From the NCBI GenBank assembly GCA_944989445.1, contig CALYLW010000426.1, positions 22,501 through 86,500 on the forward strand: a stretch of DNA of 64,000 nucleotides. The letters are read 5' to 3'. The notes below the pieces were generated by a model that did not search any database, was not told the origin of the DNA, and saw nothing but the letters and a program-made list of their open reading frames with translations. How positions within the stretch are numbered: position 1 is the first letter of the stretch; each line of letters starts with the position of its first letter. The stretch comes from Ampullaceana balthica. Taxonomy: Eukaryota > Mollusca > Gastropoda > Lymnaeidae. Of this stretch, positions 1 to 11,194 are shown one piece after another. The position numbers were made by a program, and so were the translations under genes.

Positions 1-149
1 TGTTCTGATTTAATTGTTCTATAGATTATACAATCATCAGCAAATAACCTAACCTTTGTTCCTGTTGAGACGTTTTTGGGTAAATCATTTATATAAAATA
101 AAAAGAGTAAGGGACCTAGCACAGTTCCTTGTGGAACTCCTGAGTTAAC
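1..149 (-). mobile_element. Jockey/CR1-like LINE reverse transcriptase fragment (LINE-J, copy 1)
   Basis: Read on the minus strand, this encodes the core of a non-LTR reverse transcriptase: a [13 protein letters not shown] block, then INDLP, then the catalytic [10 protein letters not shown] block. The first 50 bases are nearly identical to 23581-23630, which belongs to a longer copy of the same LINE. Similarity stops near 149, where unrelated AT-rich sequence begins, so the copy is cut on its 5' side there, and on the other side it runs out of the window. The family (jockey/CR1-like group, exact clade not assigned) retrotransposes by target-primed reverse transcription; this fragment cannot be functional. 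Confidence 0.85.
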
Positions 150-768
150 ATATAAAGGCTCAGATTTTTAACCTTACGTCATATTCCACCTCTCATTTGT
201 GTAAGTACTTAGTTGCTACAATACAGTGAATGACTTTCGCAATAACTGGTACATTTTAAGTAAATCCACTTAACATGAGTTATTAAAAAGTTAATGAGAG
301 GAGCCAAGGAAAGAAAAAAATTGACCAGACAATGTCACCTTTTCAAAACATCCTGAAGAGAAGGCAAAAGCAAAGTTCTTTATAAATATTTTAAGTAAAA
401 GTCAAACCTGGCCAGCCTCAAACGTTGTCAACTATGGAAAAGATGCAGAAAATAGAAAAAAGTACACCAAAATGTTATGTTCCTGAAGTTTGATGTGAAG
501 CTGACTTTCCTCCCAAACAATAAAATTTCCTTCTCAACACCATGTTAGCAAGCACTTGACTCGTCTCAAAAAGTTAAAGTGAGGCTAAATTTTTTATTGC
601 ACTTAAGTTCTTTTAATTAATGTCTTTTAGTATTAAGAAATTTTTAAATTATTTTTTACAACTACGTCAATAAATGTATAATATTTTAATAGTAATTTGT
701 TTTTTCCTGGGAACGGAGTAATCACTTTTCCTTTATTCCTGATGTTAATAAAAAAAACGTAAAAGAAA
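150..768. other. Gene-free AT-rich sequence (intron or upstream region)
   Basis: No intact coding sequence is visible. Around 440-580 a broken reading on the plus strand (CEADFPPKQ followed by a His-rich stretch) weakly resembles the cysteine/histidine finger found in some hAT-derived proteins, but it has several stops and is not called. The first-half Ig exon of the downstream gene was looked for here by analogy with 48234-48345 and not found. Confidence 0.4.
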
Positions 769-1234
769 AACTATAAATCCTTTCTATACGAGACATAATT
801 ATAAGATGTTCATTATAACATGCATCGCACGTCAATAAAAAAATCCAAAATTTTAGTTATGTCATTAATATATAAAGGATTTACAGTTTAACAAAAAAAA
901 TACTACAGTCTGGCTGCTAAATTTCAGCTCGACTTCATCATGGGAAAAGGGTTATAAAAACATGTTTAATATAATTCCCACCGGGAGACAGCCTAGCATA
1001 AACATTTACAGATTGGGAATATATTTTTTAAAAAAGTAGGGTCAATATAATACGCACCACTCTGCGCGACAGGAAAATATTATTTTGAAAAATCATTTTT
1101 ATCGTCGGCACGAGTCTGCCTGCATAATTTCAGCTCGCTAGCATACGGGGAAGTGGGTTAAAAATTGAACCAAAGTTTTCTCGGCAAACAATCAAACAAT
1201 CAAGCAGACGCCACGTATTAATATAAAGGATTTT
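769..1234. mobile_element. MITE-like TIR repeat, family M1, copy 1 (diverged)
   Basis: About 465 bp bounded by CTATAAATCCTTT on the left and AATATAAAGGATTTT on the right, which form an imperfect terminal inverted repeat. Inside are the block TTTCAGCTCG followed by an AAGTGGGTTA block, and several versions of a TATAATACGCACC motif. The same architecture is found at 19474-19930, 19965-20426 and 53493-53953. No coding capacity is seen. This copy sits upstream of the Ig exon, presumably in an intron, and is the most diverged of the four. Confidence 0.65.
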
Positions 1235-1682
1235 AAAAATACGTTTGGTATGCGTCCTGTTTGGTATAAGTCCAAGTGTCTGGAATGGATTAAAGACGTA
1301 TACCGAGGTTCCATTGTATAAGGCTTTATTTAAAAAAAAATAATAATAATTATCAAAATTACCTAAACTTTAAAGAAATACATTTTGCATTATTAATGTT
1401 TAAAACCTTGTGAAACTAAATGAGTATTAAAAATGAACTTTATAAATCGAAAAATAACTTAATTTTTTAAAACTGAATTTATTTTAAACGTTATTTTAAA
1501 GTTTCGCAAATAAATAAATAAATACTAATACTGATTTTTTTAAAAAGGTATTTGTGTATTAGGGAGTGCATTAAAAGCAAATAAATGCCACATTATTTTA
1601 TTTTGCTGGCTCTCTTGAAAACATAATTAAAATGAGTGTTAAAAATTCAATATTTTTTAACTAATTAGAAATATTTCTTTAG

Positions 1683-1822
1683 GGGCACCACTACACTTTC
1701 GGAGACTTCTAAAACTTTATCCATAAATGATGCTAAGACATCAGATAATGGCAGCTACCTATGTAAAATACAAGTGGGTGGTGAGATAAAGGAAAGTGAC
1801 GCTATCACTGTCGCTGTAACAG
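1683..1822 (+). CDS. Exon: C-terminal half of an Ig-like domain (gene G1, 3' part of gene)
   Basis: A 140-nt exon with an acceptor (TTTCTTTAG) before it and a donor (AG/GTAATAAG) after it. The frame has one leading base, 46 codons and one trailing base. It encodes the F-G strands of an Ig fold: the motif D-N-G-S-Y-L-C is the classical DxGxYxC, followed by K-I-Q-V and an end strand AITVAV. The partner half (Cys...Trp strands) is not visible upstream and probably lies left of the window. A paralogous minus-strand exon at 47395-47540 has the same leading base, the same GT start after the junction and the same trailing phase. The trailing base joins to the exon at 5384 in frame. Role: part of a secreted or surface-anchored recognition/adhesion type protein (inference from domains). 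No stop or frameshift is seen. Confidence 0.75.
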
Positions 1823-2962
1823 GTAATAAGTCATGATCGGATTATTTTAAAGAAATGCTTGATTTGATACTTTGATAGAAATAGAGAATTCTTTGAGTTA
1901 CGTTAGAAATAAATCTAAAAATAATTAAAGTCTGTAAACAAGATGCTAAATCAAGCATTTCGCTCTCTGCTAATACAATTTATTGAAAAAGTGGATAAAA
2001 ACAATTTTTAATAATGGAAAATAATTGTTTTATGTTCGTATATATTTTTTTGTAGAGAAATGCCTTTAACCCTTAACAAGAAAATTCTTCATAACTAACT
2101 TAATAATGAAAAGAAGTATAGTAATGTATTTAACAGCAGTCTCTTTTTTAAATCAAATTAAATACGAATGAACGCGGAACATAATCATACAGAAGTAGTT
2201 GAAATAACGGTATTCATTGAAGTGATAGTACAGTAGCAATGATCATTTCAGCTCTTGTACGACGATCTACACGATTTTTCAATGTATTAGCCACGTGCCA
2301 GCTAAAAATATAATATTAACAATTTAGAAAAAAAATATTTCCCTAAAATTCAACGGACACAAAGACCTAATACATTCATACTACGAACTTGTAACTGATG
2401 GATTTTTGAAGATCTTTTATTTTCCTTACAGCTGCAATATTATTTTTTTGCGATAATTTGAAGTTCATAAGAGATAGTATGTACATTCATTTTTTTAAAG
2501 GCAATAATATATAATTAAACAATATAATTTGCAATTGTCACGCAAGTAGTGTCTGTCAGTCCTGACGTTACTAATTTTAGAAAGCAAGGAAAACCAAATT
2601 ACTGCGACAAAGCATCAAAAGGTGTGCAAATTAAAGATACGCTGTACAAAATATTATATGACGTCATTGATTTAGCTCATATTTAAATTTTGGAAAAGGG
2701 AACAATGTAAAAAGAGAATTTGATGATGGTTAATTATAAAATCAAAAACCAAAGGGGGCGCCGTAGGCGCCCTAAAACTCCTATTATAAAATACTTTGTG
2801 TGAATTTCAGAAAGTTTAATATTTCGTATTTATCAAACAAGGACAAGTTAGTTGGGCTTTTGAAAAAGATGGGCGCCTCAGGCGCCCTAAAAAGTGCATT
2901 TTTTAAAAAATAAATAGATTTCAGCTGAAACCTTCCGTCATTTTTGACGGGTGATACGCTAA
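1823..2962. other. Intron sequence with Helitron-type scraps
   Basis: No gene is visible. Near 2560-2640 there are remnants resembling the Helitron internal module (an ACTAATTTTAGAAAGCA block also found at 26002). Near 2930-2955 is an ACTTCCGTCA-TTTT-TGACG-type inverted repeat also present at 26200 and 57105. Two small GC-rich hairpins (2754-2893) are listed separately. The rest is AT-rich with no recognised content. Confidence 0.5.
2754..2893. repeat. Pair of GC-rich hairpins sharing GGCGCC-xxx-GGCGCCC
   Basis: Two short perfect inverted repeats, GGCGCC-GTA-GGCGCC at about 2757 and GGGCGCC-TCA-GGCGCCC at about 2873, lie about 115 bp apart. Each is followed by CTAAAA. They stand out in very AT-rich DNA. 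They resemble the terminal hairpins of non-autonomous transposons, but no element boundary can be fixed. Confidence 0.5.
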
Positions 2963-5299
2963 TCTAATATATAAAGCTCAGTTGGTGTTTGTATCTTTGT
3001 ATTTTTGTATGTTTGTATGTTTCACTTTTCGACTTTCTATTAGACAATCACGGAAAAACCAAATGACGGACGGGGACCAAATTTGGCAGGACGGTTACTT
3101 TTACCCTGAAGGTGGTTTTAAGTTAGTTTTTGTAATTGTCCCTTTTGCCCTAATGCCGTAAATTAAATAATCAGAAAATGCAGAGACAAAGAATAAAAAA
3201 TTTAACCTCATTTCTGTATTGAACAAATTTACGCGGACGTTCAATGCCGTTCAAAGCGAGTTACTTTTGGTGACGTTTTTTTTCCCAATACTTTATTTTC
3301 AGCGGTGCGCATTCAAAAAATATTATAATGTCTAATTACGGTGCGCACATTTTCGTGTACGGTTCATAATTTGAGCTGTGTAGTTCAAAGAATTGTCATT
3401 TTCTTTACTGTTACTTTCAATATATTAGATAGACACGTAAACATATTTAATTACAACTGCCACACGATGCATTAGATTTAATTGTTTACACGTTTAAATT
3501 TAAATGCGAATTTGTTTTAATTATTTTCTGTTCCATAACTCGGCATTTAATAAAAACATATTTATGTAATAATTGTGTCAGTATTTTTTTAAAAATATTT
3601 AAATTTAGGCTACCGGACCTATTAACATAAGTAGATTAAACTAAATAAAGTGATCACGAAAACACTTAATTATTTTGTTTTGCGAATTTAATATGTTATG
3701 TTCATTCCTTTGATGATGCATTAACATAGGTCATTTTTAAAATCAATTATTGTCATGGTTTCACATGCGTTTTTAACATAAAATTGATTTGTTTTTTGTT
3801 TTGTTTTTAAATTAGGAATATAGCCTAATTTCTTTATTTATCTTTATTATCTTTATCTCATAGACGCTGTTGCAAATATTGTATTAATAACAATTGTGTT
3901 ACGATGCAGTGTCGTAAATATATAAGAGCTTTTTTAGAGACGACAGAGGCAGAGATCAATTGGAAAAATGTCAAACAAACAGTGGCCTTTTTTTAATGGA
4001 TACAAACAAACAAACATAAAATTATCAACTGAGCTTTATACATTACATATGACGTTTAAATTATTTTATTTCAATTATTTTCACAATGCATTGTATTAAT
4101 ATTTTACACGCAATGAATAAAATTGGGATTTAAAAAAATGTAATTCATAACTCGACATTTAATTAAAAACCATAGATGTAGCGAGTTTATTTTATGTTGA
4201 AAGTGATGGCCTATGTCAAATAAACGTACACTTTAAAACTGTTTACTTAAGCTTTATATACACTATACATTATAAACTTTCGATACCAAATTTATTAACA
4301 AAACTTGACTAAATTTAATGAAGTGATCCTGAAAACGCTTAATTAATATGAATTGCGAATTGAATATGTTTTTATGTTCATTCCTTTGTATTCAGAATAG
4401 CATAGGCCATTTCTAAAATTGCCTTTTAATCATTTTTAAGATGCACTTATGAACAGACGGTTGAATCTTTTTTTTTCATTTTTATTTTATTTTACAGATA
4501 TAAAATCTGGTGTGTGTGTGTGCATTGAATATAATTTACAAAATATGATGCCTTATCCGAAATAGGGAGCAAAAAAAATGATTCCTTTTTGAAATTATAC
4601 ACATTGCTTATAAACCGTAAATATAAATAGTAAAATATAGAGACATAAAAAATGTTAAATATTATTTCCATGTGAAAACAATTGTGAATACGTCAAAAGG
4701 AGGAGTTATTTTGGTCCAGTACATTTACTTTATAACAAGACTTTATTTTATGCGGCCAGCTTTCTATATTGTCTAAATATGGTGTGCACATTTTTTGATA
4801 TCATTTTAATACGACCGTTTTTTAAAAAAAACATTATTTTAGAAAGTACATTTATAATTTTGTTTATTTGCGCTATGAGTCACTTAGCTTTTGCCTTTTA
4901 AAGGGATAGTGTCACATGTTCTTTATCTCATAGACGTGATTACAAATATTATATAACTTACAATTGTGATACGATGCAGTTTCGTAATTATATATTAAAT
5001 TTTTGAGTGACGAGGGTGGTAGAGATCTTTCGGAAAACCTGTAAGTTATGTTAATTTTGTACAAGTGGGAATGAAATTGTAAATTTAGTTATTATGGTCG
5101 GCAAGAATCATTATTTAATAAATCATATCTTTTAAATAGTAAGGTTATGTTAAAAGGCACTGCATTAAGTGAAAACAACTCTCGCGGTAAAATGGCATAT
5201 CTCTGCTTCTCATAAGATTTTAAAATTATAATAACCAGCAAATATTACTTGGATAAAGGGTCAGCACACTCCCGCTACAAAGTGCGGGTATTTTTCTAG
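2963..5299 (+). mobile_element. Non-autonomous Helitron, family B, complete copy (2.34 kb)
   Basis: The element starts with TCTAATATATAAAGCTCA directly after an A and ends with CTAG directly before a T, which is the Helitron rule (5'-TC...CTRR-3' inserted between A and T, no target duplication). Just before the 3' end is a hairpin, CCCGC-TACAAAGT-GCGGG, about 10 bases upstream of CTAG. Near the 5' end are the GTTTGTATGTTTGTATG stretch and an ACGGACGGGGACCAAATTTGG block typical of this type of element. There is no Rep/helicase ORF, so it depends on an autonomous partner. Reverse-strand relatives lie at 37629-39863 and 40557-42399. It occupies most of the intron between the Ig and EGF-like exons of gene G1. 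Confidence 0.85.
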
Positions 5300-5383
5300 T
5301 ATTTAATAAATCGCAAGTTTTACTCCACTTTGTTTTATCAACGAAACTTTTAAAGTAACCACAAAAGTTCATGTTAATCTCAG

Positions 5384-5512
5384 TAAAACCAGGAAAAGTG
5401 TGCACCGCTGACACCAATTGTATTGGGGATGGATACACTTCGAAGTGTGATTCTGATAAGCCAAGGCGATGTGTCTGTGCGCAAGGATATACTCAAAAGG
5501 ATGACAAATGCA
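5384..5512 (+). CDS. Exon: six-cysteine EGF/EB-like module (gene G1)
   Basis: A 129-nt exon with acceptor AATCTCAG and donor A/GTAAGTAA. Two leading bases (TA) complete the codon left open by the Ig exon, and one trailing base (A) continues into the exon at 8290, so phases agree on both sides. The product has six cysteines spaced C-x5-C-x8-C-x7-C-x-C-x10-C. The closing C-x-C-x(n)-C pattern is that of EGF-like and EB modules. Paralogues on the minus strand at 45382-45517 and 54173-54340 keep the signatures TCSP and C-x-CA, but are broken. No defect is seen in this copy. The exact domain subtype cannot be fixed without a profile search. Confidence 0.75.
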
Positions 5513-5925
5513 GTAAGTAAAGACATAAATTTAGTCAATTTTTTAATGTAAAGAGTTAAGAAAAATTAGAGTGATAAGCATTCGAAATATTTGCTGTAAA
5601 AAAGGGTAAATAAAAATGCAAAATTTTCAATGAAAGCCAGCATTTTCAGCTTTGAGTATATTCGCAGTTCCAGGAAAGTGCGCCTCACAAAATTTATTTT
5701 CAGAATTGAAACTTGTTATTAGTAATGTACACTTTTTATCAAAAGATTATATTCTTGTCATGACTGACTGCGCTCGATTGTCACATCTAGTGCCGGTTAT
5801 GATTTTATCAGTGTTTAATCTTGCGGTTAATGTATTTTTAGGCATACAGCTAAGTTTATTTTATTTCTCCTTTTCATTAATTATCTGAGTAACATTTTTT
5901 AATGTTCATCCCTACACCCTTGATA
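5513..5925. other. Intron sequence, no recognised content
   Basis: AT-rich sequence downstream of the EGF-like donor site. A 78-codon open frame at 5652-5888 has hydrophobic composition but no splice sites matching the gene's phases and no recognised domain, so it is left uncalled. Confidence 0.5.
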
Positions 5926-6121
5926 GTTTTCCTTCTTCCCGTCCGGAATTCGGGCGTGGAATGGGTTGCCTGAAGAATCCAGGAAAACCAACACTTTATC
6001 AACATTTAAATCTCTAATAAAAATGCAGGACTAAACACAAACCATAGATAAGCGTAGGACGCAATAATCTTCTGTATAGAAGGAGCGTCTGTAAACAGAT
6101 AAGATAAGATAAGATAAGATA
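5926..6121 (+). mobile_element. LINE-J 3' end, 5'-truncated copy with (GATAA)n tail
   Basis: The first ~90 bases match the C-terminal coding end of LINE-J (compare the reverse complement of 22840-22935), then the 3' UTR follows with the block TTCTGTATAGAAGGAGCGTC. It ends in GATAAGATAAGATAAGATAAG, a short tandem tail. The copy is in the same orientation as gene G1 and lies in its last intron. Strong 5' truncation and a simple-repeat tail are characteristic of target-primed LINE insertion. Confidence 0.85.
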
Positions 6122-6334
6122 GTACACTTGAGATTGTTAATTAAATGCAGTAATTTTTTAAAATTCTAATAAATTTTGATTATCAAATATAATTTGCTAT
6201 TTCCTTTGAATTATGTATATTAATGTTAAAACACAATTTACGTTTCCTAAGCCTGATTTAATAGATTTAAAATTTTCAAAAATATTTTAACAAATTTATT
6301 CAAATAAAATACTAGATACACACGATTTAATAAC
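6122..6334. other. AT-rich spacer, nothing recognised
   Basis: Intron sequence between the LINE tail and the SINE head. No open frame or repeat family was recognised. Confidence 0.4.
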
Positions 6335-6500
6335 ATGGAGCGCGATGGTCTAAGTGGTAGCGCACTGGACAATCGATCCGAGGCAGATCCCGAGTCACGG
6401 GTTCAAGCCCAGGTATTGGCAAGGCACCTGGGGCATTGTGCTGGCCACACATTCCCCTGCTCGCTAGTGGTGGCTAAAAATCCTGTGAACGCTGTGAGAG
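6335..6500 (+). mobile_element. tRNA-derived SINE head
   Basis: The sequence GCGCGATGGTCTAAGTGGTA carries an A-box (TGGTCTAAGTGG), and 60 bases later GGTTCAAGCCC matches a B-box, the two internal RNA polymerase III promoter elements of a tRNA. The downstream part is not tRNA-like, so this is a SINE and not a tRNA gene: the acceptor stem is not closed. A related but different SINE is at 63035-63325. The 3' boundary here is unclear because the sequence runs into an LTR-like stretch. Confidence 0.6.
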
Positions 6501-7090
6501 ACGTGTTGTTGTGTTTACATTGTATGAGAATAATGCAATGACTTGACCTGGTATGAAACACGTGGTGTGTGAGGTGAACTGTAAGCGTGCCTGGTCAAGG
6601 ACTGAGAGAATAGCTGGCTATAAACGTACAGTTGATCACAGTGAATTGTATATAGAGATTAAAGACAGTTGTTAACCAGACCACAGTGTGTTAAAGACTT
6701 GTCACTTCACCAGCCACAAGTTCTATTACATGGTGTTCTTCATGCTCTATTTGGTGTGTCATACTCGAAAGTATCCGTCACACCTCTCCTTCCACGAATT
6801 GCCTGTCTCAGCATGTTGTTGTTTCGTCTGTATGTCACACCATCGTTAGTCTTAACAATGTATGATCTTGGCGTCGTTGCTGCCGACACGACGACCGCTC
6901 GACACGACGACCGCTGGCTGCCACGAGCCTTTATGTTCTTTCTGAATCGTTGCGTTGCTTACACGCTGAGAGTGTGTATGTCTGTTGATTATATCTGATT
7001 TGACGTAATATTTCTTCTGCTGTTGAGACCACTTATGCTTCTTGCTTATTACTTGGTGTCAGAAGTAAAGGAAATAAAGATGCCATATCT
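6501..7090 (+). mobile_element. LTR-like remnant with primer binding site
   Basis: This stretch has higher GC than its surroundings. Near 7051 it ends with TGGTGTCAGAAGTAAAGG, which resembles the TGGTGTCAGAAGTGG primer-binding site common in animal Ty3/gypsy elements (family knowledge). An internal 17-bp block ACACGACGACCGCT is repeated near 6884-6915. A short open frame (ATGGACGGG...) follows at about 7129 but stops soon. The left edge of the LTR is not clear and no partner LTR is seen. Confidence 0.4.
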
Positions 7091-7186
7091 ATTACAAACG
7101 CTACATCAATTGCCCCATAGTCCGTCATGGACGGGAAAGGGGGTCATTATGTGTTAATAAAACATCTAGTGAACAGAAATATTAAT

Positions 7187-7990
7187 TGGGGCTGCGGAAC
7201 TAACGATTAATTTCTTGATTAATCGTTAAAAGTTAAAGATTAATAGACCCACCACTTATAAATGTACTGGAAATTCAAAAAGTAAAATATTTAGGCCAAT
7301 AAAAAATAAAATAATTTCCGGACGATTACACGAAAATTTTAGTTTTAAACTATTGACTGACGTGAATGTTCAAAATGTTGATACAGGTTATTGTGTCCAT
7401 TGAGAGAAATCGTTTGCCTATAATGCAATGTTCCCTCTAAGTCTAGGCTTCGTTGGTCCGTGTGCAAAGTTAAAAAAACAACAACTCGTGTGCAAAGTTG
7501 CACAACGTCCATTTTTGTGAAATATTTTACAAACTTTGGTGCGCATTGATTCTAAACTCCTGCGAGGGTCGGTCAAATATCTGCTCAGCCGCGCTGCTTA
7601 AAGGGAACATTGCTACCATGGTTCTAACACTTCGCTTACATACCACCTGCAAACCAAACATACACTACAGAATCAGCAACTTCAGCTGAGACAATCTAAA
7701 GCTATGTGAACGATTGTTCAGCTCGGCTGGTTATATTGTCAATAAGACCCGCTTATCACTTGAGCCAAATAATGTCATTACACTTGTCTGTTTGCGTTGT
7801 TGGTTAAAAGATCTCATATAAAGAAGATATTCCAGTGTTATTTCGATTTTAGACAAGTATTTTAATAAATGCTACTTATGACACCATCAATTTCATTTTT
7901 TGTTGTTGCTTTATTCGAAATTAAAGATTAATTAATTGTTAATTTTTCAAAAGTTAACGACTAAATTTTAATTAATCGTTATCAGCCCTA
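7187..7990. mobile_element. Non-autonomous hAT, TAGGGCTG family (copy 1)
   Basis: The left end is TGGGGCTGCGGAA and the right end is ATCAGCCCTA, so the terminal inverted repeat is close to TAGGGCTG. The element is flanked by a perfect 8-bp target duplication ATATTAAT (7179-7186 and 7991-7998), diagnostic of hAT transposition. Subterminal AACGATTAAT repeats occur at both ends. The interior has no intact transposase. Related copies are at 24440-25155, 58391-59070 and 60660-61920. Confidence 0.85.
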
Positions 7991-8032
7991 ATATTAATGG
8001 ATACACATATAAAGTAAAATCTTAGGTTAATG

Positions 8033-8135
8033 CAGGGGTCGGGAAACTTTTTGTCTGAGAGAGCCATAAACACCACATCTTTGGAAAAATAATTCTGTGA
8101 GAGCCATACATTATGTTTAAAACTAAAAATTCAAG
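8033..8135. mobile_element. hAT-type terminal fragment (CAGGGGTCGGGAAAC)
   Basis: CAGGGGTCGGGAAACTTTTT followed by GAGAGCCATAAA, which recurs as GAGAGCCATACA, is the left end of a hAT/MITE-like element. A matching right end was not found before the exon at 8290, so the fragment is truncated. Confidence 0.45.
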
Positions 8136-8289
8136 TACATTTGTGCATTTTGTTTAATTTCAACACTTAAAGTACCATAATTATGTCTCTAAATTCTTTT
8201 TAATAACATTGTTATGATGCTTTTTAAATATGCAATTGATATGAAAGATCAAAGGAGTCTGAATAAACATTGTTATATTTTAATTTCAG

Positions 8290-8378
8290 GTAATAACTCT
8301 TCAACTCTAACAGCCAGTATTTTATTACTTGGAGCGGCCATGTTCTCCCTTCGAATCAAGACTTATGGGACATTTTAA
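8290..8378 (+). CDS. Last coding exon: hydrophobic C-terminus (gene G1)
   Basis: The acceptor TTAATTTCAG is followed by two bases (GT) that complete the codon left open by the EGF-like exon. The frame then reads NNSSTLTASILLLGAAMF, a short polar tail (SLRIKTYGTF) and TAA at 8376-8378. The hydrophobic run is about 15-17 residues, long enough for a short membrane anchor or possibly a GPI-attachment signal, though the polar residues after it argue for a transmembrane tail. Paralogous exons at 44946-45139 and 53340-53422 (minus) keep the same phase and the same NTS-x-hydrophobic pattern, which supports the call. The protein would be surface-anchored. Confidence 0.7.
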
Positions 8379-9992
8379 ATAGATTTTTTAAATTCAAAGT
8401 GACACATTTACCATTTAAATCTGTTTCATTTTAAAATAATGATTTTTTAACCTCAATTTTTTTAAGTTTAGCTGACAACAGATAATACCGTCGTGTTCCC
8501 AAATTGAAATGTATAAACTTCATGCCTAAAAATTTTATACAGCATAAGAAGAATTTAATATAAACTTTTTGAAAAATACTTAAATTTAAACTTTAGCTTT
8601 TTAAATTTTAAATTCGATTTGAAAAAGAAAATTAGTAAAACGAATTAATGATTGTAATAAATTTCTCTACTTATTAACGTTTGATAACTGTGATAATGTA
8701 AACTTTTGCAGTCTGTATGAAGATTTGGTCTGTGAATACATACCCATCAGAAAACGACTCAAGTTTATTTAATAACTCAATTATTGTGTTGGAAAAATGC
8801 ATGTTTCATTAAATTTTGTTTCCTATGTGGGTAAACATTTCTAATAAAATTATTCAACTATCTAATTGTGGTTTGTTATTTTGTTTAAATGCATATTGAG
8901 GCATTATGAACAGGGTGGAAAGCGGGCAGTGCTCATTGGTTTTAGTACAAGGTTAATATTAACTTTTTATTGAATTTACTTGTACACCATAAAGACATTT
9001 TCATCAAATTATTTAGCTCCAATATTTTTTAATATTAAGATTATAACTTCCGGTATGCATACGTTAAAAGCTTATATTTATTAATTCTTTGTTAACTTTT
9101 ATTTTATCATATAATGAACGGTTTTTGGGTTGTTTACATTTAAAACATGACCATTCCTGCTTTAATGTATATAGAAAAGAGAGTCAGTTTTTTTAACTTA
9201 ATAAGACAAGTTTTTGTTTCATTTTATAGGATACACATTTTTTTTAGTAAAACTAACATAACCAAGAAAATATTGCTCAAATAAAGCTCACAAAATTTCG
9301 CAATTTAATGGATGGTAATTGTATTCTATATTAAAATATGCTTATTATGGGTTTTTTAAAAAAAGAATTGTATGTCTGTCATTTAGAGTAAAATATGCAA
9401 TTCTTGATGAAAAATGCAATCGAATAATCAACAATACGCGGCACACAGTATTTCCCCAAATCTCGGTCTTCATATTTAATTTGCAGTCAAAGAATGGTAT
9501 TGAACTATTTGGTTTTAAAAGTAAAAAGTAAAACCAGACTTTATAATTATGAGGAATATGTTTAACGGTTTTGTACACTAGGAACTGATTCGTTAGATAC
9601 GTTAACGACTTTGAAGAAGGTAATAATAATAGTGTAGCAAGTCTTCACACCGTCAGTAATTATATAAACTTAGTTGAATGTGAGTTAAAGGACCAAAATT
9701 ATTTTCCGGTGTACATACGCAATTTTCAACGGAAATGCATCTTTTTCATTATAATCATAATAAGAAGAGCTTACGCCATCATTGACTTTATTTGTTCTCA
9801 CGAGCATAAAATTATTGACATAAACAGCTTTAGAGCATCAATGGAAAACTGACATTCAAGGCAACATCCATTATATTCAAGCACAGAAACTGTAGCATCC
9901 TAAAACAATGAATATTCTTGTAATTGTAATGGCTAGACAAGTTGACTATAATGGAGCATAATACAAGTCATGATATAAGACTAACTGGGAGG
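8379..9992. other. Probable 3' UTR of G1, then gene-free AT-rich DNA
   Basis: Downstream of the stop, AATAAA-type signals occur at 8653 and 8843. Either could end the transcript, but which one is used cannot be told. From about 9000 to 9992 no gene or repeat was recognised. Two overlapping open frames on opposite strands at 9319-9578 have no coding features and are taken as chance. Confidence 0.4.
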
Positions 9993-10474
9993 TGTCAGGG
10001 TATGAGAATCACTGCGAATGATTGTTGTGAGATTGTTGTGAGTCATTGTTGTGATTCGGGTCAAGGCGTGAGTTGACAAGAGTTCACTTGTCAATAATGG
10101 TGTTAATTGTATTCACTCGGTATGAAAGTTAGACAGCCGGGCTGTGTATAAATAGTGTGGTGTGAGACAGAGAGAGAGGAGAGACGTGTGAATACTGACC
10201 GAGTGCAGAGGTCCATAGTCCTTGTTAGGGCTAGCCATTAGTATAGAGCGTTGGCTCTGATAGCTGGTGACACATCGAGGTGGCTCGAGTGTTCAGCGTA
10301 TTAGGGACAGAGGGTCCATGTATGCACTTACAAGTGAGTGGACATTGTGAATGGATTACGTCGTGTACCTGAATCTGTTGCTGTACATATATTGCTGAAT
10401 GAATAAAGGCTTGAAGTATACGTGAACAAGAGTCGAGACTTCGTCTTAATTATTCCAGAACCCAGAACGCAACA
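9993..10474 (+). mobile_element. 5' LTR of a Ty3/gypsy element (Gmr1-like)
   Basis: About 482 bp from TGTCAGGG to GCAACA, i.e. TG...CA ends. A TATA-like TGTATAAATAG is at about 10145 and an AATAAA polyadenylation signal at about 10400, placing promoter and end signals as in a working LTR. Base composition changes sharply at the left edge. No second copy of this LTR was found in the window, so the element lacks its 3' LTR here. Confidence 0.7.
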
Positions 10475-10475
10475 A

Positions 10476-10495
10476 TGGGGGTCACGTCCGAGGAT
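10476..10495 (+). promoter_or_regulatory. Putative primer binding site of the gypsy element
   Basis: TGGGGGTCACGTCCGAGGAT starts two bases after the LTR. TGGGGG is complementary to a tRNA 3' end with CCCCCA and resembles tRNA-Pro-type primer sites. The tRNA assignment is tentative. Confidence 0.55.
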
Positions 10496-10685
10496 TTTCT
10501 GGAGGCTCTTGTGGATGGTACGTCAAGTCACAGCATCTAGGTGAGACAGCGTCGACGGTCTATTCAACGAGACATCCAGTGTCCAGGCCGTCGGATTCTG
10601 CGTGTGTGGGTTGTTTTTTTTACACTCCAGCCCATGCAGAGAGGCGCCCGCCTCATCGTTGGTGTCCAGAATCCTGAGGGTGTCG

Positions 10686-10965
10686 GTGAACGATTGCCCT
10701 GACAACAAGTCATCCACCTTATCGTTCGCCTGAGTGTGACAGTGAACGACTGCCAGACAACAAGGCATCCGCCTTAGCGTTCGTGTACAGAGTCCTGAGG
10801 GTGTCGATGAACGACTATCCGACAACAAGGCATTTGCCTCATCATCGTGTCCAGAGACCAGAGTGTGTCAGTGAACGATTATCCGACAACAAGGCATCCG
10901 CCTCATCGTTCGTGTCCAGAGACCGGAGTGTGTCGGTGAACGACCGTCAACAAAGCATCCGCTCG
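10686..10965 (+). repeat. Leader minisatellite, ~55-66 bp x 5
   Basis: Five diverged units each contain GTGAACGA, then GACAACAAGGCATCCGCC, then TCATCGTTCGTGTCCAGAG. They lie in the untranslated leader between primer site and gag. Short open frames over this region on both strands are artefacts of the repeat. Confidence 0.75.
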
Positions 10966-11194
10966 AATATCAGAGTCCAGTATACAGTGTGTTGGACTAT
11001 CCGTGAGAACTATTGCTGGACAATATCATTGTGCTACCAGGAGAACTGTGTTACGTTAGCATTCTATGGACACGTATTTGTGTTGTGTTATGTAATTCTG
11101 TAAATCCAGGCAAGTAATCATTTAAAATTTGATAAATTATTTTTTTCCCTTCTATATTTACACTATAACTATTGTAAGTTATTGTAGAAGTAGA

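Noticed and set aside
6335..6410. tRNA gene
   Set aside because: A- and B-boxes are present but the acceptor stem does not close and SINE sequence follows.
6884..6915. Short repeat ACACGACGACCGCT as a regulatory site
   Set aside because: Only two copies inside an LTR-like remnant; nothing supports a function.
10523..11103. Open frames on both strands in the gypsy leader
   Set aside because: They are generated by the leader minisatellite and have no Gag motifs.
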